A stretch of 64,000 bases of DNA from Mesorhizobium sp. ES1-1 (GCF_020164785.1 NZ_JAIUGX010000018.1:1-64000); one strand, 5' to 3'; numbered from the stretch's first letter, positions 8,017 through 16,894 are shown. The notes: generated from the sequence alone by a model not told the origin. A program made the numbers and translations.

Positions 8017-8868
8017 ATGTCGACATATGAATCGCTTCACCGTCGTCGCAAGAGCAGGAATTCCGTGATGATGACGCTGTGCGTCATCGCCGCGGGCATC
8101 GGGCTTGCCTGGCTGGCACTCATCCTCGGTGCGCTGCTCTACAAGGGCAGCGCCGGCCTGTCCCTGGATGTGTTCACGCAGATGACGCCGCCGCCCGGCG
8201 ACGCCGGCGGCCTGCTCAACGCCATCTATGGCAGCGTGGTGATGACGGTCATCGCCGTCATCGTCGGCACGCCGATCGGTGTGCTAGCCGGCACCTACAT
8301 GGCCGAATACGGCCGCTTTTCGAAGCTCACCACCGTGGTGCGCTTCATCAACGACATCCTGCTGTCGGCGCCATCGATCATCATCGGCCTGTTCGTCTAC
8401 GAACTGATGGTGCGGCCGATGGGGCATTTCTCGGCCCTTGCCGGCGCGGTCGCGCTCGCCATCCTGGTCATCCCGGTCGTCGTGCGCACCACCGAGGACA
8501 TGCTCAACCTGGTGCCGAACGCCCTGCGCGAAGCCGGCACCGCGATCGGCGCGCCGCGCTGGGTGGTGATCAAGTCGGTCGCTTACCGCGCCGCCCTGTC
8601 GGGCATCGTCACCGGCATATTGCTGTCGATCGCCCGCATCTCCGGCGAGACGGCGCCGCTGCTCTTCACCGCGCTCAACAACCAGTTCTGGTCGAGCAAT
8701 CTCAACGCGCCGATGGCCAGCCTGCCTGTGACCATCTTCCAGTTCGCACTCAGCCCTTACGAGGAATGGCAGCAACTGGCCTGGACCGGCGCACTCATCA
8801 TCACATTGACGGTTCTCGCGCTCAGCATCGTTGCTCGCAGCCTGACCGGACGCAGAGAGGACAAATGA
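8017..8868 (+). CDS. pstA: Phosphate ABC transporter permease PstA
   Basis: 283 residues and six predicted transmembrane helices. Diagnostic segments are MTPPPGDAGGLLNAIYGS after the first helix and the coupling loop LREAGTAIGAPRWVVIKSVAYRAALSG, followed by ARISGETAPLLFTA. It pairs with PstC. Its stop codon overlaps the pstB start (ATGA), which suggests translational coupling. The start at 8017 lies 3 nt after the pstC stop. Confidence 0.96.
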   Translation: MSTYESLHRRRKSRNSVMMTLCVIAAGIGLAWLALILGALLYKGSAGLSLDVFTQMTPPPGDAGGLLNAIYGSVVMTVIAVIVGTPIGVLAGTYMAEYGRFSKLTTVVRFINDILLSAPSIIIGLFVYELMVRPMGHFSALAGAVALAILVIPVVVRTTEDMLNLVPNALREAGTAIGAPRWVVIKSVAYRAALSGIVTGILLSIARISGETAPLLFTALNNQFWSSNLNAPMASLPVTIFQFALSPYEEWQQLAWTGALIITLTVLALSIVARSLTGRREDK

Positions 8869-9668
8869 GCCAGATGTTGTCTCCAGACATGACGATCGCC
8901 GCCGAGGCAGCCGCCAAGGCCAAGATCGAAGTCAAGAACCTCAACTTCTACTACGGCCAGAGCAAGGCCTTGAAGGACATCACGCTGTCGCTGCCCGAGC
9001 GCAGCGTCACCGCCTTCATCGGACCTTCGGGGTGTGGAAAGTCGACGCTGCTGCGCGTCTTCAATCGCATCTACGAGCTCTACCCCAAGCAGACGGCCGA
9101 AGGCCAGGTCCTGCTGGACGGCAAGAACGTTCTCGACCGTTCGCAGGACCTCAACCTGCTGCGGACCAAGATCGGCATGGTGTTCCAGAAACCGACGCCG
9201 TTTCCGATGTCGATCTATGAGAACATCGCCTTCGGGGTCAGGCTCTATGAGAAGATCAGCAAGTCCGAGATGGACGGCCGGGTCGAACAGGCGCTGAAGC
9301 GCGCCGCGCTTTGGAACGAGGTCAAGGACAAGCTCAATGCCAGCGGGCTCAGCCTTTCCGGCGGCCAGCAGCAAAGGCTCTGCATCGCCCGCACCGTGGC
9401 GGTGAAGCCGGAAGTCATCCTGCTCGACGAGCCGGCCTCGGCGCTCGATCCGCTGTCGACCGCCAAGATCGAGGAACTGATCGACGAGTTGCAGGCCGAC
9501 TACACGATCGTCATCGTCACCCACAACATGCAGCAGGCGGCGCGCGTGTCGAAGCAGACCGCGTTCATGTATCTGGGCGAGCTGGTCGAGTTCGACCGCA
9601 CCGAGAAGATCTTCACGTCGCCCCGCGAAAAGCGCACGCAGGACTACATCACCGGCCGTTTCGGCTGA
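8865..9668 (+). CDS. pstB: Phosphate ABC transporter ATPase PstB
   Basis: 267 residues from the ATG at 8865, which overlaps the pstA TGA. Walker A is GPSGCGKST, the Q loop FQKPTPFPMSIYENIA is typical of PstB, the signature is LSGGQQQRLCIAR, Walker B is VILLDEPASALDP and the H loop is IVTHNMQQAARVS. It energises phosphate uptake. The open frame extends far upstream inside pstA, but that part is out-of-frame pstA sequence. Confidence 0.97.
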   Translation: MSQMLSPDMTIAAEAAAKAKIEVKNLNFYYGQSKALKDITLSLPERSVTAFIGPSGCGKSTLLRVFNRIYELYPKQTAEGQVLLDGKNVLDRSQDLNLLRTKIGMVFQKPTPFPMSIYENIAFGVRLYEKISKSEMDGRVEQALKRAALWNEVKDKLNASGLSLSGGQQQRLCIARTVAVKPEVILLDEPASALDPLSTAKIEELIDELQADYTIVIVTHNMQQAARVSKQTAFMYLGELVEFDRTEKIFTSPREKRTQDYITGRFG

Positions 9669-9693
9669 GCTCAGGCATACGAAGGACAGGATC

Positions 9694-10401
9694 ATGGGCG
9701 AACATACAGTCGCTTCTTTCGACGAGGATCTCGGCCAGATCAGCCGGCTGATCAGCGATATGGGGGATCTCGCCGGTTCGATGGTGGGCGGCGCCACCAA
9801 GGCGCTGCTGAATTCCGACAATGCGCTTGCACAGCGCGTGGTCTCGGACGACGCCATCATGGATGCGCGCCAGCGCGAACTCGACGACCGCGCCATCACG
9901 CTGATTGCCAAGCGCCAGCCTATGGCGGACGATCTGCGCCATGTCGTCGGATCGATCCGCATGGCCGGAGACCTCGAACGTATCGGCGACCTTGCCAAGA
10001 ACATCGCCAAGCGCGTCGGCACGGTTGGGCTCAGCGTCACCCCGCGCGACCTGTCGAACTCCATCGACACGATGGCGCAGCTTGTGCTGATCCAGGTTCA
10101 GGGCGTGATCGAGGAATATGCGGCGCATGACGCCAATGCCCTGGCGACGCTGCGCGCCAATGACGAGCGCATCGACATCAAATACACTTCGGTGTTCCGC
10201 GAGCTCCTGACCTACATGATGGAAGACCCGCGCAACATTACCGCCTGCACGCATCTGCTGTTCTGCGCCAAGAACCTCGAACGCATCGGCGACCACGTGA
10301 CCAACATCGCCGAAAATGCGTATTATGTGCTGACCGGCACGCAACTGCCCGCCAATCGTCCGAAACAGGATGAAACCGCGATGGCCGCGCCGGCAGCATG
10401 A
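9694..10401 (+). CDS. phoU: Phosphate signalling protein PhoU
   Basis: 235 residues of two homologous three-helix PhoU units. Metal-binding motifs of the E-x-x-x-D type occur in each half: DLERIGDLAKNIAKR near residue 90-105 and NLERIGDHVTNIAENA near 190-205. It links PstSCAB status to the PhoR/PhoB pair and represses the regulon when phosphate is plentiful. It lies 25 nt after pstB and 19 nt before phoB. Confidence 0.96.
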   Translation: MGEHTVASFDEDLGQISRLISDMGDLAGSMVGGATKALLNSDNALAQRVVSDDAIMDARQRELDDRAITLIAKRQPMADDLRHVVGSIRMAGDLERIGDLAKNIAKRVGTVGLSVTPRDLSNSIDTMAQLVLIQVQGVIEEYAAHDANALATLRANDERIDIKYTSVFRELLTYMMEDPRNITACTHLLFCAKNLERIGDHVTNIAENAYYVLTGTQLPANRPKQDETAMAAPAA

Positions 10402-10420
10402 CCATAGGGGTGACCAGGCG

Positions 10421-11110
10421 ATGATCGCGCCACGCATCATGGTTGTGGAGGATGAAGAGCCGCTGGGCGTCCTGCTGCGCTACAATCTCGAATCCGAGGG
10501 CTACCAGGTCGAGGTGGTGACGCGCGGCGACGAGGCCGAAATCCGCCTGCAGGAGAATGTCCCCGACCTTCTGGTGCTCGACTGGATGGTGCCGGCGGTG
10601 TCCGGCATAGAACTCTGCCGGCGCCTGCGCATGCGCCCCGAGACCGAGCGGCTGCCCGTCATCATGCTGACGGCGCGCGGCGAGGAGAGCGACCGGGTAC
10701 GCGGCCTTTCGACAGGCGCCGACGACTATCTGGTGAAGCCGTTCTCGACGCCGGAATTCATGGCCCGGGTCAAGGCGCTGTTGCGCCGCGCCAAGCCGGA
10801 AGTGCTGTCCAGCGTGCTCAAGGTCGGCGACATCGTGCTCGATCGCGAGTCGCATCGTGTCTATCGCAAGAAAAGCGAGATAAGGCTCGGGCCGACAGAA
10901 TTCCGCCTGCTCGAATTCATGATGCGTCACCCCGGCCGGGTGTTCTCACGCAGCCAGTTGCTCGACAATGTCTGGGGCGAAACGATCTATATCGACGAAC
11001 GCACGGTCGACGTGCATGTCGGCCGGTTGCGCAAGGCCGTCAACAATGGCCGAATGCCCGATGTCATCCGAACCATCCGCGGGGCCGGCTACGCGATCCG
11101 CGAAGATTAG
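10421..11110 (+). CDS. phoB: Phosphate regulon response regulator PhoB
   Basis: 229 residues. The receiver domain carries E10/D11, phospho-acceptor D54 (LVLDWMVP) and K106 (DYLVKPF). The C-terminal winged-helix DNA-binding domain ends in GETIYIDERTVDVHVGRLRKA and GAGYAIRED. It binds Pho boxes such as the one at 5813. I chose the ATG at 10421 (MIAPRIMVVEDEE) because upstream codons overlap phoU and are not receiver-like. Its partner kinase PhoR is not in the window. Confidence 0.97.
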   Translation: MIAPRIMVVEDEEPLGVLLRYNLESEGYQVEVVTRGDEAEIRLQENVPDLLVLDWMVPAVSGIELCRRLRMRPETERLPVIMLTARGEESDRVRGLSTGADDYLVKPFSTPEFMARVKALLRRAKPEVLSSVLKVGDIVLDRESHRVYRKKSEIRLGPTEFRLLEFMMRHPGRVFSRSQLLDNVWGETIYIDERTVDVHVGRLRKAVNNGRMPDVIRTIRGAGYAIRED

Positions 11111-11192
11111 GGGTGTGCTCATATTGGGGTGAGGCCGGCCGCGAATGGCGGCTCCTGCGCTTCCGGTATTCAGGGACCCGTCGCGGCCTTAC

Positions 11193-12437
11193 TCAGGCAA
11201 CGTTTTTCCCAGCCACACCCGCTCTTGCCTGGACGCCCGGCGCGAAGATCTGCTCATCGACGAAGGTCAGCGCCCGCATGGCGCAGCCTTCGCGGATCAG
11301 CGGCAGTTCATTCGGCTCCGTATCGAAGGAGATCGATTTCGAATGCTGGCCGCCGGCGGTCTGGGCGATGGCCTCGCGCAGGGCGGGCTCGATCAGGTCG
11401 AAGGCGGCGGCACTGACGCCGACCATGGCCACGGGTGCCGGGTCGACCAGCGCGAACAGGCTGCCGAGGCCGAAACCGAGCGCCTCGCCCGCCTTGCGGT
11501 AGGCTTCACGTTCTGGCCCGTCTTTTTCGCGTGCCGTGGCCGCCAGCACACGCATCTCCGCATCCCCGACATCGACAGGCTCGGCCTCCTCCCCCATCTC
11601 GCTCGCGTTGCGCCAGATGGCGTAATTGCCGGCATAGGCCTCGATGCAACCGCGGCGTCCGCAGCGGCAGAGGGCGCCATCGGGCCGATGGATCATGTGG
11701 CCGAACTCGCCCCCCGAGGAATGAGTGCCGGAGAAAAGCTCGCCTTTGAGCACCAGCCCCATGCCAATGCCGTGCGACAGCAGGACGGCAATGAAATCGT
11801 CGCGATAGCGCTGCGGATCGCGCCAGCGCAAAGCCACTGCCATCATGTTGCAGTCGTTCTCCACGATGGCGGGGATGCCGAATTCCTCTTCCAGCACGTC
11901 GGCGAAGGGGATGTCGGTATGCGGGGTGATCGGCGACCACAGCATGGCGCGGGCATGAGTGTCGGTAACGCCCTGGATAGCGAGTGCGATGCGGGCGATG
12001 CCGCGGACGTCGAGGTCGGCATCCTCGAGGCGCCGACGCACGATGGCGATGCACGCGCCGACCAGCGCTTCCCGGTTCATCGTCAGCGTGTCCAGCCGGC
12101 GTTGCTCCTCGGCGATCACCTGGCCGGTATAGTCGATGACCGCGACCGACAGGAAGTTCAGCGACAGCACCACCGTCATCACCGTGGCCGCCTCGGGATT
12201 GAGGCTCAGGCCGACCTGCGGGCGGCCGCGCTTGAATGATCCTGGTTCACTTGGCTTGCTTTCGGCAAGGACACCTTCTTCGATCAGGTCCGAGGAGATG
12301 GCCGAGATGGTCGAATGGCTGAGGCCCGTGGTCGCGGCTATTTCGGTGCGAGATGGGTGTGCGGCCCGGCGCACGGCCGAGATCACCATTGCGCGGTTGC
12401 GACGGCGCAGATCGTCGTGGCGAATCCCAACCGACAT
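11193..12437 (-). CDS. ROK-family transcriptional repressor (XylR-like)
   Basis: 414 residues. An N-terminal winged helix-turn-helix (about 12-75, TEIAATTGLSHSTISAISSDL) precedes a ROK sugar-kinase-like domain with the zinc motif CRCGRRGCIEAYAG around residues 255-268 and the glycine-rich segment LSHGIGMGLVLKGELFSG. It is divergent from the xylFHG transport genes, with two palindromes between them, so it most likely represses them and is released by xylose or a related sugar. That ligand is an inference. Because it retains the ROK fold it could also be a glucose-type repressor. Confidence 0.9.
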   Translation of the reverse strand: MSVGIRHDDLRRRNRAMVISAVRRAAHPSRTEIAATTGLSHSTISAISSDLIEEGVLAESKPSEPGSFKRGRPQVGLSLNPEAATVMTVVLSLNFLSVAVIDYTGQVIAEEQRRLDTLTMNREALVGACIAIVRRRLEDADLDVRGIARIALAIQGVTDTHARAMLWSPITPHTDIPFADVLEEEFGIPAIVENDCNMMAVALRWRDPQRYRDDFIAVLLSHGIGMGLVLKGELFSGTHSSGGEFGHMIHRPDGALCRCGRRGCIEAYAGNYAIWRNASEMGEEAEPVDVGDAEMRVLAATAREKDGPEREAYRKAGEALGFGLGSLFALVDPAPVAMVGVSAAAFDLIEPALREAIAQTAGGQHSKSISFDTEPNELPLIREGCAMRALTFVDEQIFAPGVQARAGVAGKNVA

Positions 12438-12611
12438 GCTTCCTCGACCTCCCGTCGCAGCGACCTTTTCTGCCTCGAAGGTCGTCGGCTACACCTGAAA
12501 CGTTTTCGCCCTTCAGGTTCCTCGTTCCGCGCGCTGTTGCTCCGACAAGCCCGGATGCTTTGAAGGGGCGCGACGATCAAATATTGGCAGAAGCCCACCA
12601 CTCTGTCATTG

Positions 12612-12631
12612 TTTTTCCGGGTCTCGAAAAA
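12612..12631. promoter_or_regulatory. Operator-like palindrome 1 (ROK/xylF intergenic region)
   Basis: TTTTTC and GAAAAA arms separated by 8 nt. The same arms recur in the site at 12696. The site lies about 175 bp upstream of the divergent ROK gene start and 147 bp before the xylF start. Confidence 0.6.
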
Positions 12632-12695
12632 AACCTCGCGCCGATCAAGAGCCATCATAATCGATGTTGACAGCGTACGGGTGTTGGACCAGTGT

Positions 12696-12714
12696 TTTTT
12701 CGAGGCTCGAAAAA
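12696..12714. promoter_or_regulatory. Operator-like palindrome 2 (ROK/xylF intergenic region)
   Basis: A perfect odd palindrome, 9-bp arms TTTTTCGAG and CTCGAAAAA around a central G. It lies 64 bp upstream of the xylF start, where a repressor would block the promoter. Its centre is about 83.5 bp from that of the first site, close to eight helical turns, so a loop could form. The rest of 12438-12777 shows no gene. Confidence 0.7.
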
Positions 12715-12777
12715 ATGGGTCTCTGTGCCGGCCTCAGGGTCAGTTGGTCGCGCCATACGCGGCGCAGGGAGGATATC

Positions 12778-13818
12778 ATGAAAAGAGTCACAGCAGTCAT
12801 CCTGGCAGGGGTCGCCATGTCGCTGACGCTGGTGTCTGGCGCGCAGGCGAAGGACAAGGTCATTGGCGTTTCGTGGTCGAATTTCCAGGAGGAGCGCTGG
12901 AAAACCGACGAGGCGGCCATCAAGGCGGCGCTCGAAGCTGCCGGCGACAAATATATTTCGGCGGACGCGCAGTCCAATCCCGGCAAGCAACTTACCGATG
13001 TCGAGAGCCTGATCTCGCAGGGTGCCAACGCGCTGATCATCCTGGCACAGGACGCCTCGGCCATTGGTCCGGCCGTCCAGAAGGCCCTGGATGAAGGCAT
13101 TCCGGTCGTCGGCTACGACCGTCTGATCGAGAACAAGGATGTCTTCTACCTGACCTTCGACAACAAGGAAGTGGGCCGTCTGCAGGCGCGCGAAGTGTTC
13201 AAGGCCAAGCCGGAAGGCAACTATGTCTTCATCAAGGGCTCTGGCGCCGATCCGAATGCCGATTTCCTGTTCGCGGGCTCGATGGAAGTGCTCAAGGACG
13301 CGATCGACAGCGGCAAGATCAAGAATGTCGGCGAAGCCTATACGGATGGCTGGCTGCCTGCCAACGCTCAGAAGAACATGGAGCAGTTCCTGACCGCCAA
13401 CGACAACAAGGTCGACGCGGTCGTCGCGGCCAATGACGGCACCGCAGGCGGCGTCGTGGCCGCGCTGACGGCGCAGGGTCTGGCCGGCACCGTGCCGGTC
13501 TCGGGCCAAGACGGCGACCACGCCGCCCTCAACCGCATCGCGCTCGGCACGCAGACCGTGTCGGTGTGGAAGGACGCGCGCGAACTCGGCAAGAACGCCG
13601 CCGAGATCGCCTCGCAGCTTGCCGACGGCAAGAAGACGGGCGACATCGCCGGCGCCAAGGACTTCACTACGCCGGGCGGCAACACGGTCAAGTCGCTGTT
13701 CCTGACCCCGGTCGCCATCACCAAGGACAATCTGAACGTCGTCATCGACGCAGGCTGGATCAAGAAGGACGAGGTCTGCACGGGCGTCGCGGCCGGCACG
13801 ATTGCCGTCTGCAACTAA
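12778..13818 (+). CDS. xylF: Xylose-type sugar ABC transporter, periplasmic binding protein
   Basis: 346 residues. The signal peptide is cleaved near LTLVSGAQAKDK (residue 22-24). The mature protein is a type I periplasmic binding fold of the XylF kind: IGVSWSNFQEERWKTDEAAI, AQSNPGKQLTDVESLISQGANALIIL-type core and VVAANDGTAGGVVAAL. It binds a pentose or related sugar for uptake through the two genes that follow. GGAGG lies 6 nt before the ATG at 12778; an upstream extension of the open frame runs through the operators and is not coding. D-xylose as ligand rests on similarity. Confidence 0.93.
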   Translation: MKRVTAVILAGVAMSLTLVSGAQAKDKVIGVSWSNFQEERWKTDEAAIKAALEAAGDKYISADAQSNPGKQLTDVESLISQGANALIILAQDASAIGPAVQKALDEGIPVVGYDRLIENKDVFYLTFDNKEVGRLQAREVFKAKPEGNYVFIKGSGADPNADFLFAGSMEVLKDAIDSGKIKNVGEAYTDGWLPANAQKNMEQFLTANDNKVDAVVAANDGTAGGVVAALTAQGLAGTVPVSGQDGDHAALNRIALGTQTVSVWKDARELGKNAAEIASQLADGKKTGDIAGAKDFTTPGGNTVKSLFLTPVAITKDNLNVVIDAGWIKKDEVCTGVAAGTIAVCN

Positions 13819-13844
13819 GCCTTGCCTGCTTCACTGCGTTACCG

Positions 13845-13869
13845 ACGCCGCGGCCCCAAGCCGCGGCGT
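13845..13869 (+). promoter_or_regulatory. Intercistronic hairpin between xylF and xylH
   Basis: A 9-bp perfect stem (ACGCCGCGG with CCGCGGCGT), a 7-nt loop and only three T's after it. It looks like a partial terminator or mRNA-stabilising stem that raises binding protein over permease, parallel to the hairpin behind pstS. Confidence 0.7.
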
Positions 13870-13954
13870 TTCCTCAACAAGATTGGGTTTCCGCCTCGGG
13901 GAGCCTTTAGGCCAGTTGCCGCATTCGCGTCAGAATGGGCTGGTGGAGGACATC

Positions 13955-15307
13955 ATGACCGACACGACGACCAACACGCAGGCCGACACGGCGCGTGCGT
14001 CCGAACTCGGCGTCGTCGCCCGGTTCCTGAAGGCGACCGAGATCGACACCCGCATGCTCGGAATGATCGGCGCGCTGCTGATCATCTGGATCGGGCTGCA
14101 TGTCATTTCCAGCGTGCGTCTGGGCGTCAATCCGCTCGATTTCGACAGCCGCACCTTCCTGACGCCGCGCAATTTATGGAACCTGTCGGTGCAGACATCC
14201 GCCGTGGCCATCATGGCCTGCGGCATGGTGCTCGTCATCGTCATGCGCAACATCGACCTCTCGGTCGGCTCCGCCGAGGGCGTGATCGGCATGGTCATGG
14301 GCTTTGCGCAGGTGCATTTTCTGGTCCGGTTCGTGGGGCTCGAACTCGGTAATCCCTGGATCTGGGTGCTGGCGCTGGTCATCGGCCTGGCGCTCGGCCT
14401 GCTGATCGGCGCCTTCCAGGGCTTCATAGTCGCCTATCTGGACGTGCCAGCCTTCATCGTCACGCTGGGCGGCCTGCTGGTGTGGCGCGGCGCCGCGTGG
14501 TGGGTCACCAGCGGACAGACCGTGGCGCCGCTTGACGCCACGTTCCAGTTGATGGGCGGCGGCCCGGCGGGATCGATAGGCGCGACCTGGAGCTGGATCG
14601 TCGGCATCGTGGCATGCCTTGCCGTGGCATTTGCCCTTTTGAACGGCCGGGTGCAGCGCAAGCGCTTTCGTTTCCCGCTGCGTCCGATCTGGGCCGAGAC
14701 GCTGCTGGGCATCGTCACCTGCGGCATCATCCTTGGCGCCGTCTGGCTTGCCAATTCCTATCCATGGCCGATCGGCATCGTGAACAGATACGCGGCGGCC
14801 AACAACATCACGGTGCCTCCGGGCGGCCTCTTCATCGCGCATGGCATCGCCATACCGGTCCTGATGGCGATCGCGGTCGGGCTGGTCATGACCTTCATCA
14901 CCAACCGCACCCGCTTCGGCCGTTACGTCTTCGCCATCGGCGGCAATCCGGAGGCCGCCAATCTCGCCGGCATCAACACCCGCTGGGTCACAATGAAGGT
15001 GTTCATGATCATGGGCGTGCTGGCAACGATCGCCGCCGCCATCTCCTCGGCCCGGCAGAATTCGGCGACCAACGTGCTCGGCACATTGGACGAGTTACTG
15101 GTCATCGCCGCGGCCGTCATCGGCGGCACTTCGCTCGCCGGCGGTTCGGGGACCATCATAGGCGCCATGCTTGGCGCATTGCTGATGCAGTCGCTGCAAT
15201 CGGGCATGGTTTTGCTGGGCGTCGATTCACCGCTGCAGAGCATAGTCGTCGGCGCCGTCCTGGTTATCGCCGTCTGGCTCGACACCGTCTATCGCAAGCG
15301 CGTCTAG
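13955..15307 (+). CDS. xylH: Xylose-type sugar ABC transporter permease
   Basis: 450 residues with about 12 hydrophobic segments, the large XylH type rather than the roughly 330-residue RbsC type. Conserved BPD_transp_2 segments are present: LVIVMRNIDLSVGS, YLDVPAFIVTLGGL, FGRYVFAIGGNPEAA (cytoplasmic loop) and AAAVIGGTSLAGGSGTI. It forms the membrane channel. The start MTDTTTNTQAD at 13955 has GTGGAGGA just upstream. The ATPase gene follows after 13 nt. Confidence 0.93.
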   Translation: MTDTTTNTQADTARASELGVVARFLKATEIDTRMLGMIGALLIIWIGLHVISSVRLGVNPLDFDSRTFLTPRNLWNLSVQTSAVAIMACGMVLVIVMRNIDLSVGSAEGVIGMVMGFAQVHFLVRFVGLELGNPWIWVLALVIGLALGLLIGAFQGFIVAYLDVPAFIVTLGGLLVWRGAAWWVTSGQTVAPLDATFQLMGGGPAGSIGATWSWIVGIVACLAVAFALLNGRVQRKRFRFPLRPIWAETLLGIVTCGIILGAVWLANSYPWPIGIVNRYAAANNITVPPGGLFIAHGIAIPVLMAIAVGLVMTFITNRTRFGRYVFAIGGNPEAANLAGINTRWVTMKVFMIMGVLATIAAAISSARQNSATNVLGTLDELLVIAAAVIGGTSLAGGSGTIIGAMLGALLMQSLQSGMVLLGVDSPLQSIVVGAVLVIAVWLDTVYRKRV

Positions 15308-15320
15308 AGGGAGAACCGAC

Positions 15321-16121
15321 ATGACCGACCAGATCGCCTCCGCCGCCACGCCGCTTATCGATATGCGCAACATCTCCATCGCCTTTGGCGGCATTCGCGC
15401 CGTCGACGATGCGTCGATCGATCTTTTCCCCGGCGAGGTCGTTGCGCTGCTCGGCCATAATGGCGCGGGCAAGTCGACGCTCATCAAGATCCTGTCCGGC
15501 GCCTACAAGCGGGATTCGGGTCAGATTCTCGTCAATGGCCAGGAGGCATCGATTTCCAACCCGCGCGACGCCAAGAAATATGGCATCGAGACGATCTACC
15601 AGACGCTGGCGCTGGCCGACAATGTCGACGCCGCCGCCAATCTGTTCCTTGGCCGCGAGCTAATGACCGCCTGGGGCACGCTCGACGACGTCGCCATGGA
15701 AGCGGAGGCGCGCAAGGTGATGGGACGGCTCAATCCCCGCTTCCAGCGGTTTAAGGAACCGGTGATCAAGCTGTCGGGCGGCCAGCGGCAGTCGGTGGCG
15801 ATCGCGCGGGCCATCCTGTTCAACGCACGCATCTTGATCATGGACGAGCCAACGGCGGCGCTCGGCCCGCAGGAGACGGCTCAGGTCGGCGAACTGGTCA
15901 GGCAGCTCAAATCCGAGGGCATCGGCATCTTCCTGATCAGCCACGACATTCACGACGTCTTCGAACTCGCAGACCGGGTCTGCGTCATGAAAAACGGCCA
16001 GGTCGTCGGCACCGCGCGCACCACCGATGTGACCCAGGACGAGGTGCTGGGCATGATCATCCTGGGCAAGTGCCCTCCTGGCGCCATTCCCGGACCGGGT
16101 GCACTGAAGATCGCTGCCTGA
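15321..16121 (+). CDS. xylG: Sugar ABC transporter ATPase with a single nucleotide-binding domain
   Basis: 266 residues. Walker A is GHNGAGKST, the Q loop lies in ETIYQTLALADN, the signature is LSGGQRQSVAIAR, Walker B is ILIMDEPTAALGP and the H loop is FLISHDIHDVFEL. Classic XylG, RbsA and AraG are about 500 residues with two fused ATPase domains. This one has a single domain, as in the rhizobial fructose-type FrcA, so it should work as a homodimer. The C-terminus (CPPGAIPGPGALKIAA) is a short tail, with no sign of a truncated second domain. Confidence 0.9.
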   Translation: MTDQIASAATPLIDMRNISIAFGGIRAVDDASIDLFPGEVVALLGHNGAGKSTLIKILSGAYKRDSGQILVNGQEASISNPRDAKKYGIETIYQTLALADNVDAAANLFLGRELMTAWGTLDDVAMEAEARKVMGRLNPRFQRFKEPVIKLSGGQRQSVAIARAILFNARILIMDEPTAALGPQETAQVGELVRQLKSEGIGIFLISHDIHDVFELADRVCVMKNGQVVGTARTTDVTQDEVLGMIILGKCPPGAIPGPGALKIAA

Positions 16122-16181
16122 AACGCAAGCAATGGCCTCTGTCCGAGACCGGATTGGCCAGCGGCCACGATGTTGCGGGGC

Positions 16182-16215
16182 AAAAAATCCAGAGGCCGGA
16201 AACCAGCCTCTGGAT
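16182..16215 (-). terminator. Rho-independent terminator for the gene at 16238
   Basis: A perfect 10-bp stem (16187-16196 with 16206-16215) and a 9-nt loop. On the minus strand it is followed by six T's (16187-16182). It lies 23 nt after the stop of the minus-strand lipoprotein gene. It may also slow plus-strand transcription leaving xylG. Confidence 0.85.
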
Positions 16216-16237
16216 CGGTATTAGGGCTATCGACGAA

Positions 16238-16483
16238 TTAGTTACAACGCGCCGTGTAGATGCGGCCGTGACGATCGCGATACTGGCAATAGCCGTTGCG
16301 CAGGTTGCGCACGAGCAGGCCCGAACCAGCGCCGACCGCGGCCCCGATCAACGCACCCTTGCCGCCACCGACCAGGCCGCCAACGCCGGCACCAATCAAA
16401 GTGCCGCCACCCACGTCCTGTTCAGTCGACGTGCAGCCGCTAACCGCTGCAACCGCAACCATGGCAATAAGAATTTTCCGCAT
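16238..16483 (-). CDS. Glycine-zipper lipoprotein
   Basis: 81 residues starting MRKILIAMVAVAAVSGC. The lipobox VSGC ends a lipoprotein signal peptide and lipidation is predicted at Cys17. A glycine zipper follows (GGGTLIGAGVGGLVGGGKGALIGAAVGAG, split here as a 30-residue segment at about 26-55) that would span or insert into the outer membrane. The tail ends YCQYRDRHGRIYTARC, with two Cys that may pair. It belongs to the OsmB/17-kDa-antigen-like group. The start has GAGGAG 9 nt upstream; the 19 extra codons before it lack family character. Confidence 0.82.
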   Translation of the reverse strand: MRKILIAMVAVAAVSGCTSTEQDVGGGTLIGAGVGGLVGGGKGALIGAAVGAGSGLLVRNLRNGYCQYRDRHGRIYTARCN

Positions 16484-16567
16484 AGAGTCGCTCCTCACTT
16501 TGTGTCCACACTTGGATATGCTCCAACTGCCATTTAGCATGAAATGGCAGCCTTCGCTGCTGCAAAT

Positions 16568-16894
16568 CTATTGTTGGCTAAGATAGTCTTTTTCTGGGCG
16601 TATCGTGTTCGAAGCCATCACCATGCTGGAAACCGCAAGGGACGCGTCGAGAGTACCATCCGGGCGCACGGCCCAGACGATCTGATCATAGTCATCTTCA
16701 AGCGCCGGGTCGACGGTGAGGCATTTGGCAACGACGCGCTGAGACTGTCCCTGCACGTCCCCGAGGGCAAAAGGACGTTCGGCGACGCATTGGTCCATCG
16801 AAGCAAAAACACTGACCGGGACAGGCAGTTCTCGGCACTCACCCATGGTGTTCGAGCAACCTATGACCAGCAGCAGCGCAGCGATGTGTTCCAT
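16568..16894 (-). CDS. Small exported protein, predicted GSR target
   Basis: 108 residues starting MEHIAALLLVIGCSNTMGEC. A short hydrophobic N-terminus ends at a Cys (VIGC) that could be a lipobox. The mature domain has Cys residues at ECRELP, MDQCVAE and AKCLTVD and a conserved-looking VWAVRPDGTLDASL segment. I do not know the family. AGAGGAC lies 9 nt before the ATG at 16894; seven more codons lie upstream in frame. A perfect EcfG-type promoter is 25 nt upstream. Confidence 0.7.
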   Translation of the reverse strand: MEHIAALLLVIGCSNTMGECRELPVPVSVFASMDQCVAERPFALGDVQGQSQRVVAKCLTVDPALEDDYDQIVWAVRPDGTLDASLAVSSMVMASNTIRPEKDYLSQQ

